A stretch of 64,000 nt of DNA from DATFXM01 sp035315885. GTDB lineage: Bacteria; Acidobacteriota; Blastocatellia; UBA7656. Positions 53,239-61,156 of the stretch are shown here, one piece after another (positions within the stretch are counted from its first letter, which is position 1; every line of letters starts with the position of its first letter). Location: the NCBI GenBank assembly GCA_035315885.1, contig DATFXM010000101.1, positions 62,001-126,000 of the forward strand. Reading direction: 5' to 3'. The notes below the pieces were generated by a model. That model was given only the letters and a program-made list of their open reading frames with translations, had not been told where the DNA came from and searched no databases. A program made the position numbers and the translations under genes.

Positions 53239-53334
53239 AGTAGGTACTGCCTATTCCACAAAGGAGCGCGTAGCTCGGCCGCTGCCGAAGATTATAGCAA
53301 CTGCTGTCATGATGTGGCACGTACCCGAAGTAGC

Positions 53335-54117
53335 CTAAAGTTGGGCCATGATGCTCTCAGTTATCGCGGTTGTTTTATCGCTGTGGATCGACGACACTAC
53401 CAAAAGATCGACGCCGGATTTGAAAACAGATACGACCTCATACTCCCTCTCTTTGACTAAGCTGAGATCATCAGCCGGCAAAGTCGACGAGTGAAGCCTC
53501 AAGAACACCGACACAGGTTGCTGATCGCAGCTGTAATAAACCAGATGAAGAAAGGGCGTGCCGTTCACTTTGCAGGTCCGGCCTCTTACTCCACCATATC
53601 CGAAGTAAGAGAGGTCTGGGGTCTTATCAAGCTTGGCGTAAGTTCGGCTCAGCCGGTTTAGCTCATCGGCGTCTGTAATCGCCGGAAGCTTCGAATCAAT
53701 CGAGCAGTGGTCGGCGTGGTCCGACGCAACCGCTGCGAGGACATTCTGCCCAATGCTCGGGAGAAGTCCCGCTTTCGATAAGAGCAATCCTGCGGCGAGC
53801 GCGAGCACGACTATCGCGGCGAACCGCAGCCATGCCGGTTGGCCGGTCCACCGGGCGAGCTTATTGCGGCGGCCCACTGACGACTGTGGCTGGCTATCAC
53901 GAACGATATTCAGGATCTGCTCACGGAGCAGGTGGCTGTCGACTTGTTCGGCGCGCGCTTCGTCCCTCAGCAACCTGTCCTGCTCGAGAAACGTTTCTAA
54001 CAGGTAGAAGCAGCCGCCGCACGACTCGAGATGCTTCTGCACACTTAGCGTGTCACGAGCCTCCAGTTCGTTGTCCATGTATAACTGGATAATTTCTCTT
54101 ACTTCACCGCAGTTCAT
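53335..54117 (-). CDS. Anti-sigma factor with zinc finger and membrane segment
   Basis: 260 residues from ATG 54117 (MNCGEVREIIQLYMDNELEA), which follows GTAAGGA; the frame is open to a GTG at 54138. The zf-HC2 motif is SVQKHLESCGGCFYLL. A transmembrane helix (LRFAAIVVLALAAGLLLSKAG) leads to a periplasmic domain with VASDHADHCSID and FLHLVYYSCDQQPVSVFLRL. It regulates the ECF sigma factor encoded immediately upstream. The periplasmic His/Cys residues suggest metal or redox sensing (inference). Confidence 0.85.
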   Translation of the reverse strand: MNCGEVREIIQLYMDNELEARDTLSVQKHLESCGGCFYLLETFLEQDRLLRDEARAEQVDSHLLREQILNIVRDSQPQSSVGRRNKLARWTGQPAWLRFAAIVVLALAAGLLLSKAGLLPSIGQNVLAAVASDHADHCSIDSKLPAITDADELNRLSRTYAKLDKTPDLSYFGYGGVRGRTCKVNGTPFLHLVYYSCDQQPVSVFLRLHSSTLPADDLSLVKEREYEVVSVFKSGVDLLVVSSIHSDKTTAITESIMAQL

Positions 54118-54134
54118 ACATAGCATCCTTACGG

Positions 54135-54707
54135 TCACCCGTTCGCGCCGCTCGCACGCCGGGTCATAAAACGTCTGCGAAGCTCGCGCCGTGCCCGATG
54201 CAGTCGAGACATCACCGTACCGATGGGGACGCCGAGTATGGTTGCCGCTTCTTGATAGGAAAATTCTTCTACGACCACAAGCCCCAGCACAGCGCGTTGG
54301 TCTTCCGACAACTTGTTGGCTGCTTCCAGGACTTCCCGTCCTTCGACCTGCTTCAGAGCGTCGAACATCACTACGTTGTTATGCCGCGAATCGAGAAGGT
54401 CATTCTCTTCAAGGGGTATCTCAGCAAGCTTAGCATGCTTTCCGTTCCTGGCGTTTATCACGTTGAACATTATGCCAAAGAGCCATGCGCGACAGTTCGT
54501 GCCTTCCTCAAATGACTCAAAGTACTTCCAGGCGCGCAGGTACGTTTCCTGAACTATGTCCTCCGCGTCAACTGGTTTAGGCGCTATGCGAAGCGCGGCC
54601 TTTAGAAGGGAGTCCAGTTGTGGCAGCGCCTCGCACTCGAATTTCTGCACGCGAAGCTCGTTCCGCCGGTTGTGCACTTCGATTCCAGGGGACTCTTTGT
54701 ATCTCAC
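54135..54707 (-). CDS. ECF RNA polymerase sigma factor
   Basis: 190 residues from GTG 54707, chosen because AAGGAGG lies 9 bases ahead; the longer frame starts at 54743. Region 2 is LPQLDSLLKAALRIAPKPVDAEDIVQETYLRAWKYF with GTNCRAWLFGIMFNVINA; region 4 is LSEDQRAVLGLVVVEEFSYQEAATILGVPIGTVMSRLHRARREL. Linked to its anti-sigma gene. It may drive the copper-oxidase cluster transcribed in the same direction upstream, which is inference from position. Confidence 0.9.
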   Translation of the reverse strand: MRYKESPGIEVHNRRNELRVQKFECEALPQLDSLLKAALRIAPKPVDAEDIVQETYLRAWKYFESFEEGTNCRAWLFGIMFNVINARNGKHAKLAEIPLEENDLLDSRHNNVVMFDALKQVEGREVLEAANKLSEDQRAVLGLVVVEEFSYQEAATILGVPIGTVMSRLHRARRELRRRFMTRRASGANG

Positions 54708-54828
54708 TCCTAGAAACCTCCTTCCAGACAATCTTATTCCCACGATGGTTAATCCGGAACTCTGCAGCTGGAGCTTGAGTCAAGATGCGGGTGAGCGAAC
54801 ACTATCGGCAACGGAATTCGAGAAGTGT

Positions 54829-55389
54829 CTAATCGGCTCCACCGCGCAGTCGGAAGGAGAAACGAAAATTGAACAGACCAGTCACGTTGGTACCGAGCAA
54901 CTCTTGCCGGACCTGACCAGTAACCCCAATCATCGATCCTGTGCCTCCAGTGACGGCACGCAATGTGGGTTGTGGGCCCTCAAGTCCCTCGCTGAAGAGT
55001 TGCTTTGAGTCGTCGGGAAGAAGGTAAATCTGCGAGGTGTCGAAGGCGGGGGAGGCCCCGGCCGCAAGCTGGTCCGAACTCACCATCCACACACCTCTAC
55101 AAATCCACTTGCCAATGCTGCCGGGATTATCGGGACTAAAAACCCCATCGCCGGCCGGGATCGTGCCGCCCGGGAAAATCCTCCCAGCGACGATGAACGT
55201 GTCGCCGCGATGAGAACCCAGGGCAGACGGGTCCACGTTATTTTGCCGGTACGTGCGCGCGTCGCAGGCCACATCAACGGTCAGCACCGTTTCGCGGTCT
55301 CGGCTTGCGAAGACACTATCAACGCGCAAGTTCGAACCGAACATGCATGCTAAGGCAAATATCAAAAGGACAGTCGGATGGTGTTTCAT
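54829..55389 (-). CDS. Exported hypothetical protein, possible dirigent/allene-oxide-cyclase-like barrel
   Basis: A 186-residue protein with a signal sequence (HPTVLLIFALACMFGSNLRV). The body contains HRGDTFIVAGRIFPGGTIPAGDG, GSIGKWICRGVWMV and GGTGSMIGVTGQVRQELLG, then NFRFSFRL. The GxGxxxGxxG near the end and the beta-rich body are reminiscent of dirigent-like barrels; confidence in that is low. It is last in the row of genes behind the multicopper oxidase. Confidence 0.65.
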   Translation of the reverse strand: MKHHPTVLLIFALACMFGSNLRVDSVFASRDRETVLTVDVACDARTYRQNNVDPSALGSHRGDTFIVAGRIFPGGTIPAGDGVFSPDNPGSIGKWICRGVWMVSSDQLAAGASPAFDTSQIYLLPDDSKQLFSEGLEGPQPTLRAVTGGTGSMIGVTGQVRQELLGTNVTGLFNFRFSFRLRGGAD

Positions 55390-55702
55390 TGGATTCTCGC
55401 CAGATCACGCGGCAACTGCTCTTGCCGCGACGTTAGAACACAGTGGACAAGTGCTGCCGTTGATTGCCAATTTGGACAACGCGCTGGTCTGAAAGAAACG
55501 CTGCTCAGTCAACCTTGAATCCTCACCGCGTGCAGAAAAAAGTCCTGCAGGTGCAGAAGTCCAACTTCGTTGGATCCTTAAGGCAGTTGAAATTCTGCTC
55601 AATTTGCGGCGACTGTGGAGTAACATTATCCGCCAGCCTCACGACTTCGATGAACGTATCTGCATCGGCGTAGGACCCCCGCCGGGGATCCGCAACGACC
55701 GG
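55390..55702. other. Intergenic region, no gene seen
   Basis: 313 bases between two exported-protein genes on the minus strand. Short frames here look like shadows. A promoter for the downstream gene may lie here, but none is clear. Confidence 0.35.
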
Positions 55703-56521
55703 TCATATCACCCACCGGGGACGCGGCGGACCGCCTCCTGTGAATACTGGTGGGTTGGAGCGAAGCTCGATGAGACCCAAGCCCTGCAGGGAGTTAATCT
55801 CAGCGAGTCTCTGGAGTATGGGAGTGCCGTCCCTGTCAGTGCCGTTGTTGTTTGCAATCGCTTGCAGTATGGCGTGGTTTGGATCTGTCGTGTGCACCCA
55901 TGCGTTATACCCAGCCTGGGTATAAACAACGAACGTTACGAGCCAGAGTCCCAGCAGATTCTCGCAAAAGTACCTGTCGACGGTTTCAAAGATATTGTCC
56001 TGCCGACGATTGGGAAGAGCGACGCTCAGGTCCACGCCGGCGACGCTTCCATCGGGATTGCGAGTAGTTTTCGGAAACAGGAACGCCCTGAACTTCTCGG
56101 CTATGTTCCTCGCCTGCATTCCTTCTACGGTAAGGTCGCCGTTGGAGTCTCTGCTGAAGCTATTCTCATTAAGAAATCCGGGGACCACGTAGTAAATCAG
56201 GTTTCCATCTTTGTCCCATCCTCCAGTGATTTGCCTAATTCGGATACCTCTCTTGTTCTGATCGCTGACTGAGTCATCTGGAGCCCAGTCTGGTAGACGA
56301 ACTCCGGGTGTGCCAACGCGAGCCAATATATTTGAGGGCGCAATTCCGTTTTTCTGGTAGGTGGCGTCGCTGAAATCAAACGGAGGCTCATTCCTCAGAA
56401 GGTTCTGAGCCTGCCCGACGCAAATAATCGGAAACAGGTTAGACCCCAGGACCAACATAACAAGGGCTACGACGCCACCCTTGATGCCAAGACTAACGCT
56501 CTTTCGTTTTTTATCCATCAT
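55703..56521 (-). CDS. Exported hypothetical protein
   Basis: A 272-residue protein with a signal or anchor (GGVVALVMLVLGSNLFPIICVG). The mature part includes PPFDFSDATYQKNGIAPSNI, YVVPGFLNENSFSRDSNGDLTVEGM and FVVYTQAGYNAWVHTTDPNHAI. No known domain is recognised. It lies 54 bases after the SCO gene on the same strand and probably belongs to the same transcript. ATG 56521 follows CAGGAGGTCGATG. Confidence 0.65.
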   Translation of the reverse strand: MMDKKRKSVSLGIKGGVVALVMLVLGSNLFPIICVGQAQNLLRNEPPFDFSDATYQKNGIAPSNILARVGTPGVRLPDWAPDDSVSDQNKRGIRIRQITGGWDKDGNLIYYVVPGFLNENSFSRDSNGDLTVEGMQARNIAEKFRAFLFPKTTRNPDGSVAGVDLSVALPNRRQDNIFETVDRYFCENLLGLWLVTFVVYTQAGYNAWVHTTDPNHAILQAIANNNGTDRDGTPILQRLAEINSLQGLGLIELRSNPPVFTGGGPPRPRWVI

Positions 56522-56574
56522 CGACCTCCTGGACCGACAAACGAATCACATTTCGACAAAAGGGACCGAATGAC

Positions 56575-57243
56575 TTACGCCCTCGACCGGTTCGCCGGCG
56601 GTCGCATCACCCAGGAGAGCTCTTCGACGATCCACGTCGGTTTAGCCAGACCTGGGCAAGCCGCCCACTGGGTGCGCGGCTCGTTGCCGAAGCGGATGTT
56701 GCCGATGTGCTCCGATGTATCCGCGTCCAACTTGGGATCGGGATTTGTGAAGCCAAGCTTGCGGCGAAGCAACTCGACGTCGGCGAGCTTACCGGTTAGA
56801 AACAACCATCCAGGCCCAACCTTATGTATCTCGGCGTAATGTTTGAGAGCCGTCGAGTCGTCCCGCTCAGGCTTCAGCGTGAGCGAATAAAAGAAGATAT
56901 CGCGACCGACTCTATCGCCGAGAAGCGTCTGGACTCTGACGAGATTCGCAGTGATCCCGGGACATACGCCTTCGCAGTCAGCATACATCATATTCAGGAC
57001 CACTGATTTGTCCTTGATCAGGTCCTCGTAAAACCGAGCACTCTTGCCTTCGTGCGTTGTCAGTATGACATCGGGAAAGTATCTCCGCCTGACTCTCTCC
57101 CTTGCCCGTTGGGCTTGTTTTTCTGATTCGCTGTCAGTCGTTCTGTTGTTTGCCTCTGGTCTCAGTGTGCCCGCTGGAATTCCAAGGGATAACGGAATCG
57201 AAACGGGTAGCGCGAGCAAGCGGCGTCTAGTCATCTCTTCCAT
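56575..57243 (-). CDS. SCO1/SenC-family copper protein
   Basis: A 222-residue protein with an N-terminal signal containing RRR (MTRRRLLALPVSIPLSLGI). The thioredoxin-like SCO fold has the copper motif YADCEGVCPG (CxxxC near residues 93-97) and the conserved His in TSEHIGNIRFGNEP near 176. KPERDDSTALKHYAEIH and GWLFLTGK are family segments. SCO proteins deliver Cu or act as thiol reductases in cytochrome oxidase and other copper enzyme assembly. Directly downstream of the multicopper oxidase gene, so probably supplies it. Confidence 0.88.
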   Translation of the reverse strand: MEEMTRRRLLALPVSIPLSLGIPAGTLRPEANNRTTDSESEKQAQRARERVRRRYFPDVILTTHEGKSARFYEDLIKDKSVVLNMMYADCEGVCPGITANLVRVQTLLGDRVGRDIFFYSLTLKPERDDSTALKHYAEIHKVGPGWLFLTGKLADVELLRRKLGFTNPDPKLDADTSEHIGNIRFGNEPRTQWAACPGLAKPTWIVEELSWVMRPPANRSRA

Positions 57244-57329
57244 CTCAGCTCCTTACTCCTAGGTGGCTGGTGCAGTGCGTCTGGACTCATCCCGACAATC
57301 GCACTCAACCAGAACTCTATGGGTTCTGC

Positions 57330-59144
57330 CTACGGCACCAGCTTACCGTCTCCGTCTTCGTTGACCTCCCACAAGAGCATCATTGCGTGGTCTTCGTGGA
57401 CGGTGTTGTGACAATGCAGCGGGTATTTACCCGTGAAGTCACGGAAACGGAAAAACAGCCTGACATGCTCATTCCGCTGAAGCCTGGATACGTCTTTTCG
57501 GCCAACCTCGACCGCCGATACCTGTTGAAGTTGTCGAGAGAGTATTTGGTGCTCTTCCAAGTGTATGTGAACGGGGTGTTCCCAATCCCCGGACAGATTC
57601 ATCAGAACCCAGTGTTCGACGCTGTTCTTCTTTACGTGGAAGCGCCTTTCGTCGCAGCTCATGAATTGATCGTTAATGGTCCACATTCCGTTGAACCGTT
57701 TAAAAGCGAATGTGCGCTGGATCCGTGGCGTTTCGGTCCTGTCTGGAAGGTTATAGAACGTCATTGTAGCTGGGTCGGCGCTGTTATCCGGAACGGGCTG
57801 GTTATCAACTATTATCTTGAGCAACAAGTTCCCGTGGCCCGCCGCTGCGATATTCGGCGACTTATCGGGACCTATGCCACTTGACTGCATTAGTCGGTTC
57901 TCAAGATAGATGGTCTTGTTCTTGAACGGACTGAAGTCGATGATTATGTCATGGCGCTCAGCTGGCCCCAGGCGAGCGCTGGTAACCTGTACCGGTCTGG
58001 GCAGCAGGTTTCCGTCATTCGCGATATGCCAGAACGGAATCTGCCGGTTCAGGTTGTCGAGATCGGTGAAAAACAACTCATAGAAGCGAGAAGGGCCCAC
58101 GTCCAGCCAGCGGAAGCGATACCTGCGCGGTTTTACCTTCAAAAACGGCTGGACCTTGCCGTTTACAAGGAACGTATCGCCAAGAATGCCGTCCAGATTG
58201 AAGAGGTCGAAAAATATCTGGCCATCTTCATCGAGAACCTTATCGGCGAAATCCAGGCGGATGTCGAATTCCGGAAAACTTGGCAGCCGGAATCCACGTG
58301 GGTCTGTCTCGTCGCCGTTGTCCTTCTCATTGAATAGCAGGTAATACCCATACAATCCCTTGTAGACGTTTTGCGCGGTGTGATCAACGCGGTGATCGTG
58401 ATACCAAAGTGTGCTCAACGACTCATTGATGTCGCCTCCCTGAGCCTGATGTGTTGATAGGACTCCAGCCAGCACGTTCGGGTAGTGCTGGTCATAGAAA
58501 TGGCCGGCCTCGAAGAAATCACACGGATTGCCATCGCTTTCCGACGGCGTGTGGCCGTTATGGAGGTGCGTTGTAACCGAGTTCAATCCAAATCCGCCAT
58601 TGACACCCGGCAGGTCGTTGAAGTTGCGCACGAGTATAGGCTCGCCGTATCTTGCTACGTAGGTCGGACCGGGAACGATTCCGTCAAAGCCCCAGAGATT
58701 CTGAACGCACAGGTCGCTATGTATCCTGACTGCTGCCGGCGTTTGGTGAACCTCGTAAAATTTTACTGGAGGAAATGTGTTGAACGCTTGATGAGGAATC
58801 ACTCGAGCCTCCCCAGCTTCCGGGTTCGGTAGCACCGTGGGCGCAGGGTGCAGAGCTGCCAAGGGCTGCTTCACAGGAGAAATGGGAAGCGGGTCCTTGA
58901 AAGGCCGGAAGCTGGTGGGACATTGTTGTAGGCTGGCTGGCTGTCCGGTCGGGATGCCTGTTTCGGCGCGAGCACTCAGGCCAGGTTTGACGATCAAATA
59001 GCCAGCGCTTGTAACAAGTCCCATCCTTATAAGCTCACGACGACTCAGTCTTGCTGCGATAAGTTCCCGTCTATTCTTCTGCGCGCTGATCATCTCCTTA
59101 TAGCGCACCCTGGAAACCTTCTCCCCGAATATGTTGAAGTACAT
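57330..59144 (-). CDS. Tat-exported multicopper oxidase (CotA/bilirubin-oxidase-like)
   Basis: 604 residues from ATG 59144, which follows AGGAGGTGACC. The Tat signal is LSRRELIRMGLVTSAGYLIV. All four copper blocks are visible: TTHLHNGHTP near residue 190, LWYHDHRVDHT near 248, HPVHIHLEEHQ near 525 and HCHNTVHEDHAMML near 578 with the axial Met for type 1 copper. The enzyme couples oxidation of phenols or metal ions to reduction of O2 to water. The SCO gene follows after 86 bases. Confidence 0.92.
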   Translation of the reverse strand: MYFNIFGEKVSRVRYKEMISAQKNRRELIAARLSRRELIRMGLVTSAGYLIVKPGLSARAETGIPTGQPASLQQCPTSFRPFKDPLPISPVKQPLAALHPAPTVLPNPEAGEARVIPHQAFNTFPPVKFYEVHQTPAAVRIHSDLCVQNLWGFDGIVPGPTYVARYGEPILVRNFNDLPGVNGGFGLNSVTTHLHNGHTPSESDGNPCDFFEAGHFYDQHYPNVLAGVLSTHQAQGGDINESLSTLWYHDHRVDHTAQNVYKGLYGYYLLFNEKDNGDETDPRGFRLPSFPEFDIRLDFADKVLDEDGQIFFDLFNLDGILGDTFLVNGKVQPFLKVKPRRYRFRWLDVGPSRFYELFFTDLDNLNRQIPFWHIANDGNLLPRPVQVTSARLGPAERHDIIIDFSPFKNKTIYLENRLMQSSGIGPDKSPNIAAAGHGNLLLKIIVDNQPVPDNSADPATMTFYNLPDRTETPRIQRTFAFKRFNGMWTINDQFMSCDERRFHVKKNSVEHWVLMNLSGDWEHPVHIHLEEHQILSRQLQQVSAVEVGRKDVSRLQRNEHVRLFFRFRDFTGKYPLHCHNTVHEDHAMMLLWEVNEDGDGKLVP

Positions 59145-59493
59145 GGTCACCTCCTGCCGGATGTTCCGACACCGATTCAATGACGCCATGCCAGTTTCCG
59201 CCGCCGTTAAGCGCTATTTCTTTTCGGATTGGAGACCCCAGAGCGGAAGAGCTGCTCTGTAACCTTGCGTGCTCGAAAAAGAATCGGCGAAGAGGGTACC
59301 ACGATAGCGGTCTGTTCAAATGTCAGCTATCTGACAATTCGACCAACCAGCCTCGCGTTGACCGCAGAATTAGGCGTGCGCAAGAATAAAGCAATAAATG
59401 CTTCGATGAAGCTCGTGACTTAGTGTTTGATTGCGGTTCAGTGAGACGTTCACACCGGACAATGCAGCTGAGAGACCGCGTGACGAAACCAGA
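59145..59493. other. Intergenic region upstream of the multicopper oxidase
   Basis: 349 bases between the Crp/Fnr gene end and the oxidase start. It holds the candidate Crp/Fnr site at 59321-59336. No gene is seen. Confidence 0.45.
59321..59336. promoter_or_regulatory. Candidate Crp/Fnr-family binding site
   Basis: TGTCAG-CTAT-CTGACA is a perfect inverted repeat with the 4-base spacer typical of Fnr-type sites. It lies 177 bases ahead of the oxidase ATG, and a Crp/Fnr regulator is the next gene. Confidence 0.55.
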
Positions 59494-60213
59494 TTAGTGG
59501 CCATTGAACAATGCACGGTCGCGCAACTTGTCTGGCGTCCTTACAACAATAGAACGGTACCTCAGTTCTACCGCCCCAGAATACTCGAGTTCTTTCAGAG
59601 CGCGTGCGGTCTCCTGACGCGACGCTCCGACCAGGTTGGCAACATCCTGTTGCGTAAGTCCGATCTTGACAGGCACTTCTGGTCTTACGGTCCGCTGCGC
59701 GTCTATAAGGTCAACAAGTGCCTCTCTGACCCTCGTCGGCACGTCTTTGCTGATCAGTCTGAGGAGTTGGGCTTCGATCCTCTTCAGCCTTGACCCAAAA
59801 CCCTTCAGGACCTTGAGTGACATCTGTGGATTTGTGGCCAGCATCTCTTCGAAGTCCTCTCTATCCACTTCGCATAGCACCGCGTCTTCTAGAGCTTGCG
59901 CGGCGGTGGTACGCGGGGTCTCCTGGATTGCGCCCAGCTCACCGAAAATCTCGCCCGGTCCGATTATGTCCAGCAGTACCTCATGGCCGTCCTCACTCAA
60001 CCCAGTAATCTTGATTCGGCCTTCTTTCAAAAAGTAGACGCTCTGAGACGCATCTCCCGGCAAGTAAATCATGTCACCGCGCCGTCGCTCTACAATTCGA
60101 GTTATTGCCGCAAAGCGCAGCATTTCCTCTTCGCTAACGTCTCGCAGTAAGTTCAAACCATTTATGCACCACAGCCTCGTTCGGACTTTCACCGATTCCT
60201 CTCTCGCTTGCAT
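59494..60213 (-). CDS. Crp/Fnr-family transcriptional regulator
   Basis: A 239-residue regulator. The cyclic-nucleotide-binding-like domain reads RRRGDMIYLPGDASQSVYFLKEGRIKI and GEIFGELGAIQETPRTTAAQALEDAVL. The C-terminal winged helix is LTQQDVANLVGASRQETARALKELE. No N-terminal Cys cluster for an Fnr-type Fe-S centre is present. ATG 60213 follows AAGGGAGGTC. Likely acts on the neighbouring copper-oxidase genes; effector unknown. Confidence 0.92.
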   Translation of the reverse strand: MQAREESVKVRTRLWCINGLNLLRDVSEEEMLRFAAITRIVERRRGDMIYLPGDASQSVYFLKEGRIKITGLSEDGHEVLLDIIGPGEIFGELGAIQETPRTTAAQALEDAVLCEVDREDFEEMLATNPQMSLKVLKGFGSRLKRIEAQLLRLISKDVPTRVREALVDLIDAQRTVRPEVPVKIGLTQQDVANLVGASRQETARALKELEYSGAVELRYRSIVVRTPDKLRDRALFNGH

Positions 60214-60464
60214 TTGTAGACCTCCCTTCCCGCACCAGCAGACGCAGTGATTCGGCCGGCTAAAGCGACGCTCTGACCCGATTTGAAACGTTTAATTCTC
60301 ATCGGACGGAGTCATTTGCGTCCCAAGGTCTCCAGAACTGGTCAGAGAGCATCGCATGAGTCCGTAATGCTGCGGAACCTAGAACATAACGGCTGCGTGG
60401 AGTTCTTTTCGATCTCTTTCTCACCATTCCGATCACAAATCGGTCACAGGATTTGGCGTCGAAG

Positions 60465-60998
60465 TTACTTGATCTTCATGAGTTCGGCCAGAATAGCGTC
60501 GTTCAGAGCGCGAACTCGATAGTCTTCATTGAGGAAGCTCCAGCGCACTACGGCGCTCTTATCAATCACGAATACTGCTGGCTTAGCAATCTTGCCGTCT
60601 GGATTGTAAAGGGCATAGACATCTATGACCTTATGATCGGTGTCGGAAAGAACCGAAAACGGGAGCTTCAGCTTGTCGGCGAGCTCGCGACTCTTGTCCA
60701 GATTGTCGATGCTGATGGCTATAATCTCGGCGCCGGCAGCGGTAAACTTCTCGTAGTCTGCGGCCAGACCGGCCAGCTGCTTTCGGCAATACGGTCACCA
60801 GTAGCCGCGATAGAACACTAGCACTACTTTGGACTTACCGACGTAATCTTTCAGCGCGACGTTCAGCCCCTTCGTTGACGGTAAACTGAACTGAGGAGCG
60901 CGATCGCCTACCTTCGGCACTGAGGCCAACGCGACTATCGCAAACAAACTTAAGGGCAGGAATGCTTTGACCATCCGTATCATAATCATCTCGCTCAT
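60465..60998 (-). CDS. Selenocysteine-containing exported peroxiredoxin-like protein (in-frame TGA, copy 2)
   Basis: 177 codons with TGA at 60795-60797 as codon 68. N-terminal half: signal-like FLPLSLFAIVALAS, VPKVGDRAPQFSLPSTKG, VVLVFYRGYW. After the TGA the same frame continues PYCRKQLAGLAADYEKF, AGAEIIAISIDNLDKSRELA, FSVLSDTDHKVIDVYALYN, PAVFVIDKSAVVRWSFLNED and ends LMKIK. The second half is as conserved with the copy at 38186-38731 as the first half, which argues that it is translated. Expected role as for copy 1. The gene lies beside a Crp/Fnr regulator and an anti-sigma remnant. Confidence 0.82.
60758..60797 (-). promoter_or_regulatory. Candidate bacterial SECIS element, copy 2
   Basis: On the coding strand the TGA is followed by CCGTATTGCCGAAAGCAGCT and then GGCC-GGTCT-GGCC (60762-60774). 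The loop GGTCT matches the apical GGUCU of the Escherichia coli fdhF SECIS, and the distance of about 24 bases lies within the usual bacterial range. Confidence 0.6.
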
Positions 60999-61035
60999 TT
61001 TCTTACTTGAGCACTCAACCGCGACTAGTGAAGAG

Positions 61036-61155
61036 CTAAGACCTTATCATTATAACGTCATTCTCCTCAGGAAAACCCTCAACCGCGGGCATCAGGCTCG
61101 AGGCGAATTGCTCGTTGTTGTTTCGTGGCTCGTTTGAAATCACAAACGCCAGATA
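61036..61155 (-). pseudogene. C-terminal remnant of an anti-sigma factor gene
   Basis: Directly after the lactonase stop codon the minus strand reads TGNYLAFVISNEPRNNNEQF and ASSLMPAVEGF, ending at TAG 61036. It matches the end of the anti-sigma factor at 35610-36512 (YLVFVISNESRKGNEYI, ADTLMPAVNDF). The rest of that gene is missing here. Confidence 0.7.
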
Positions 61156-61156
61156 A

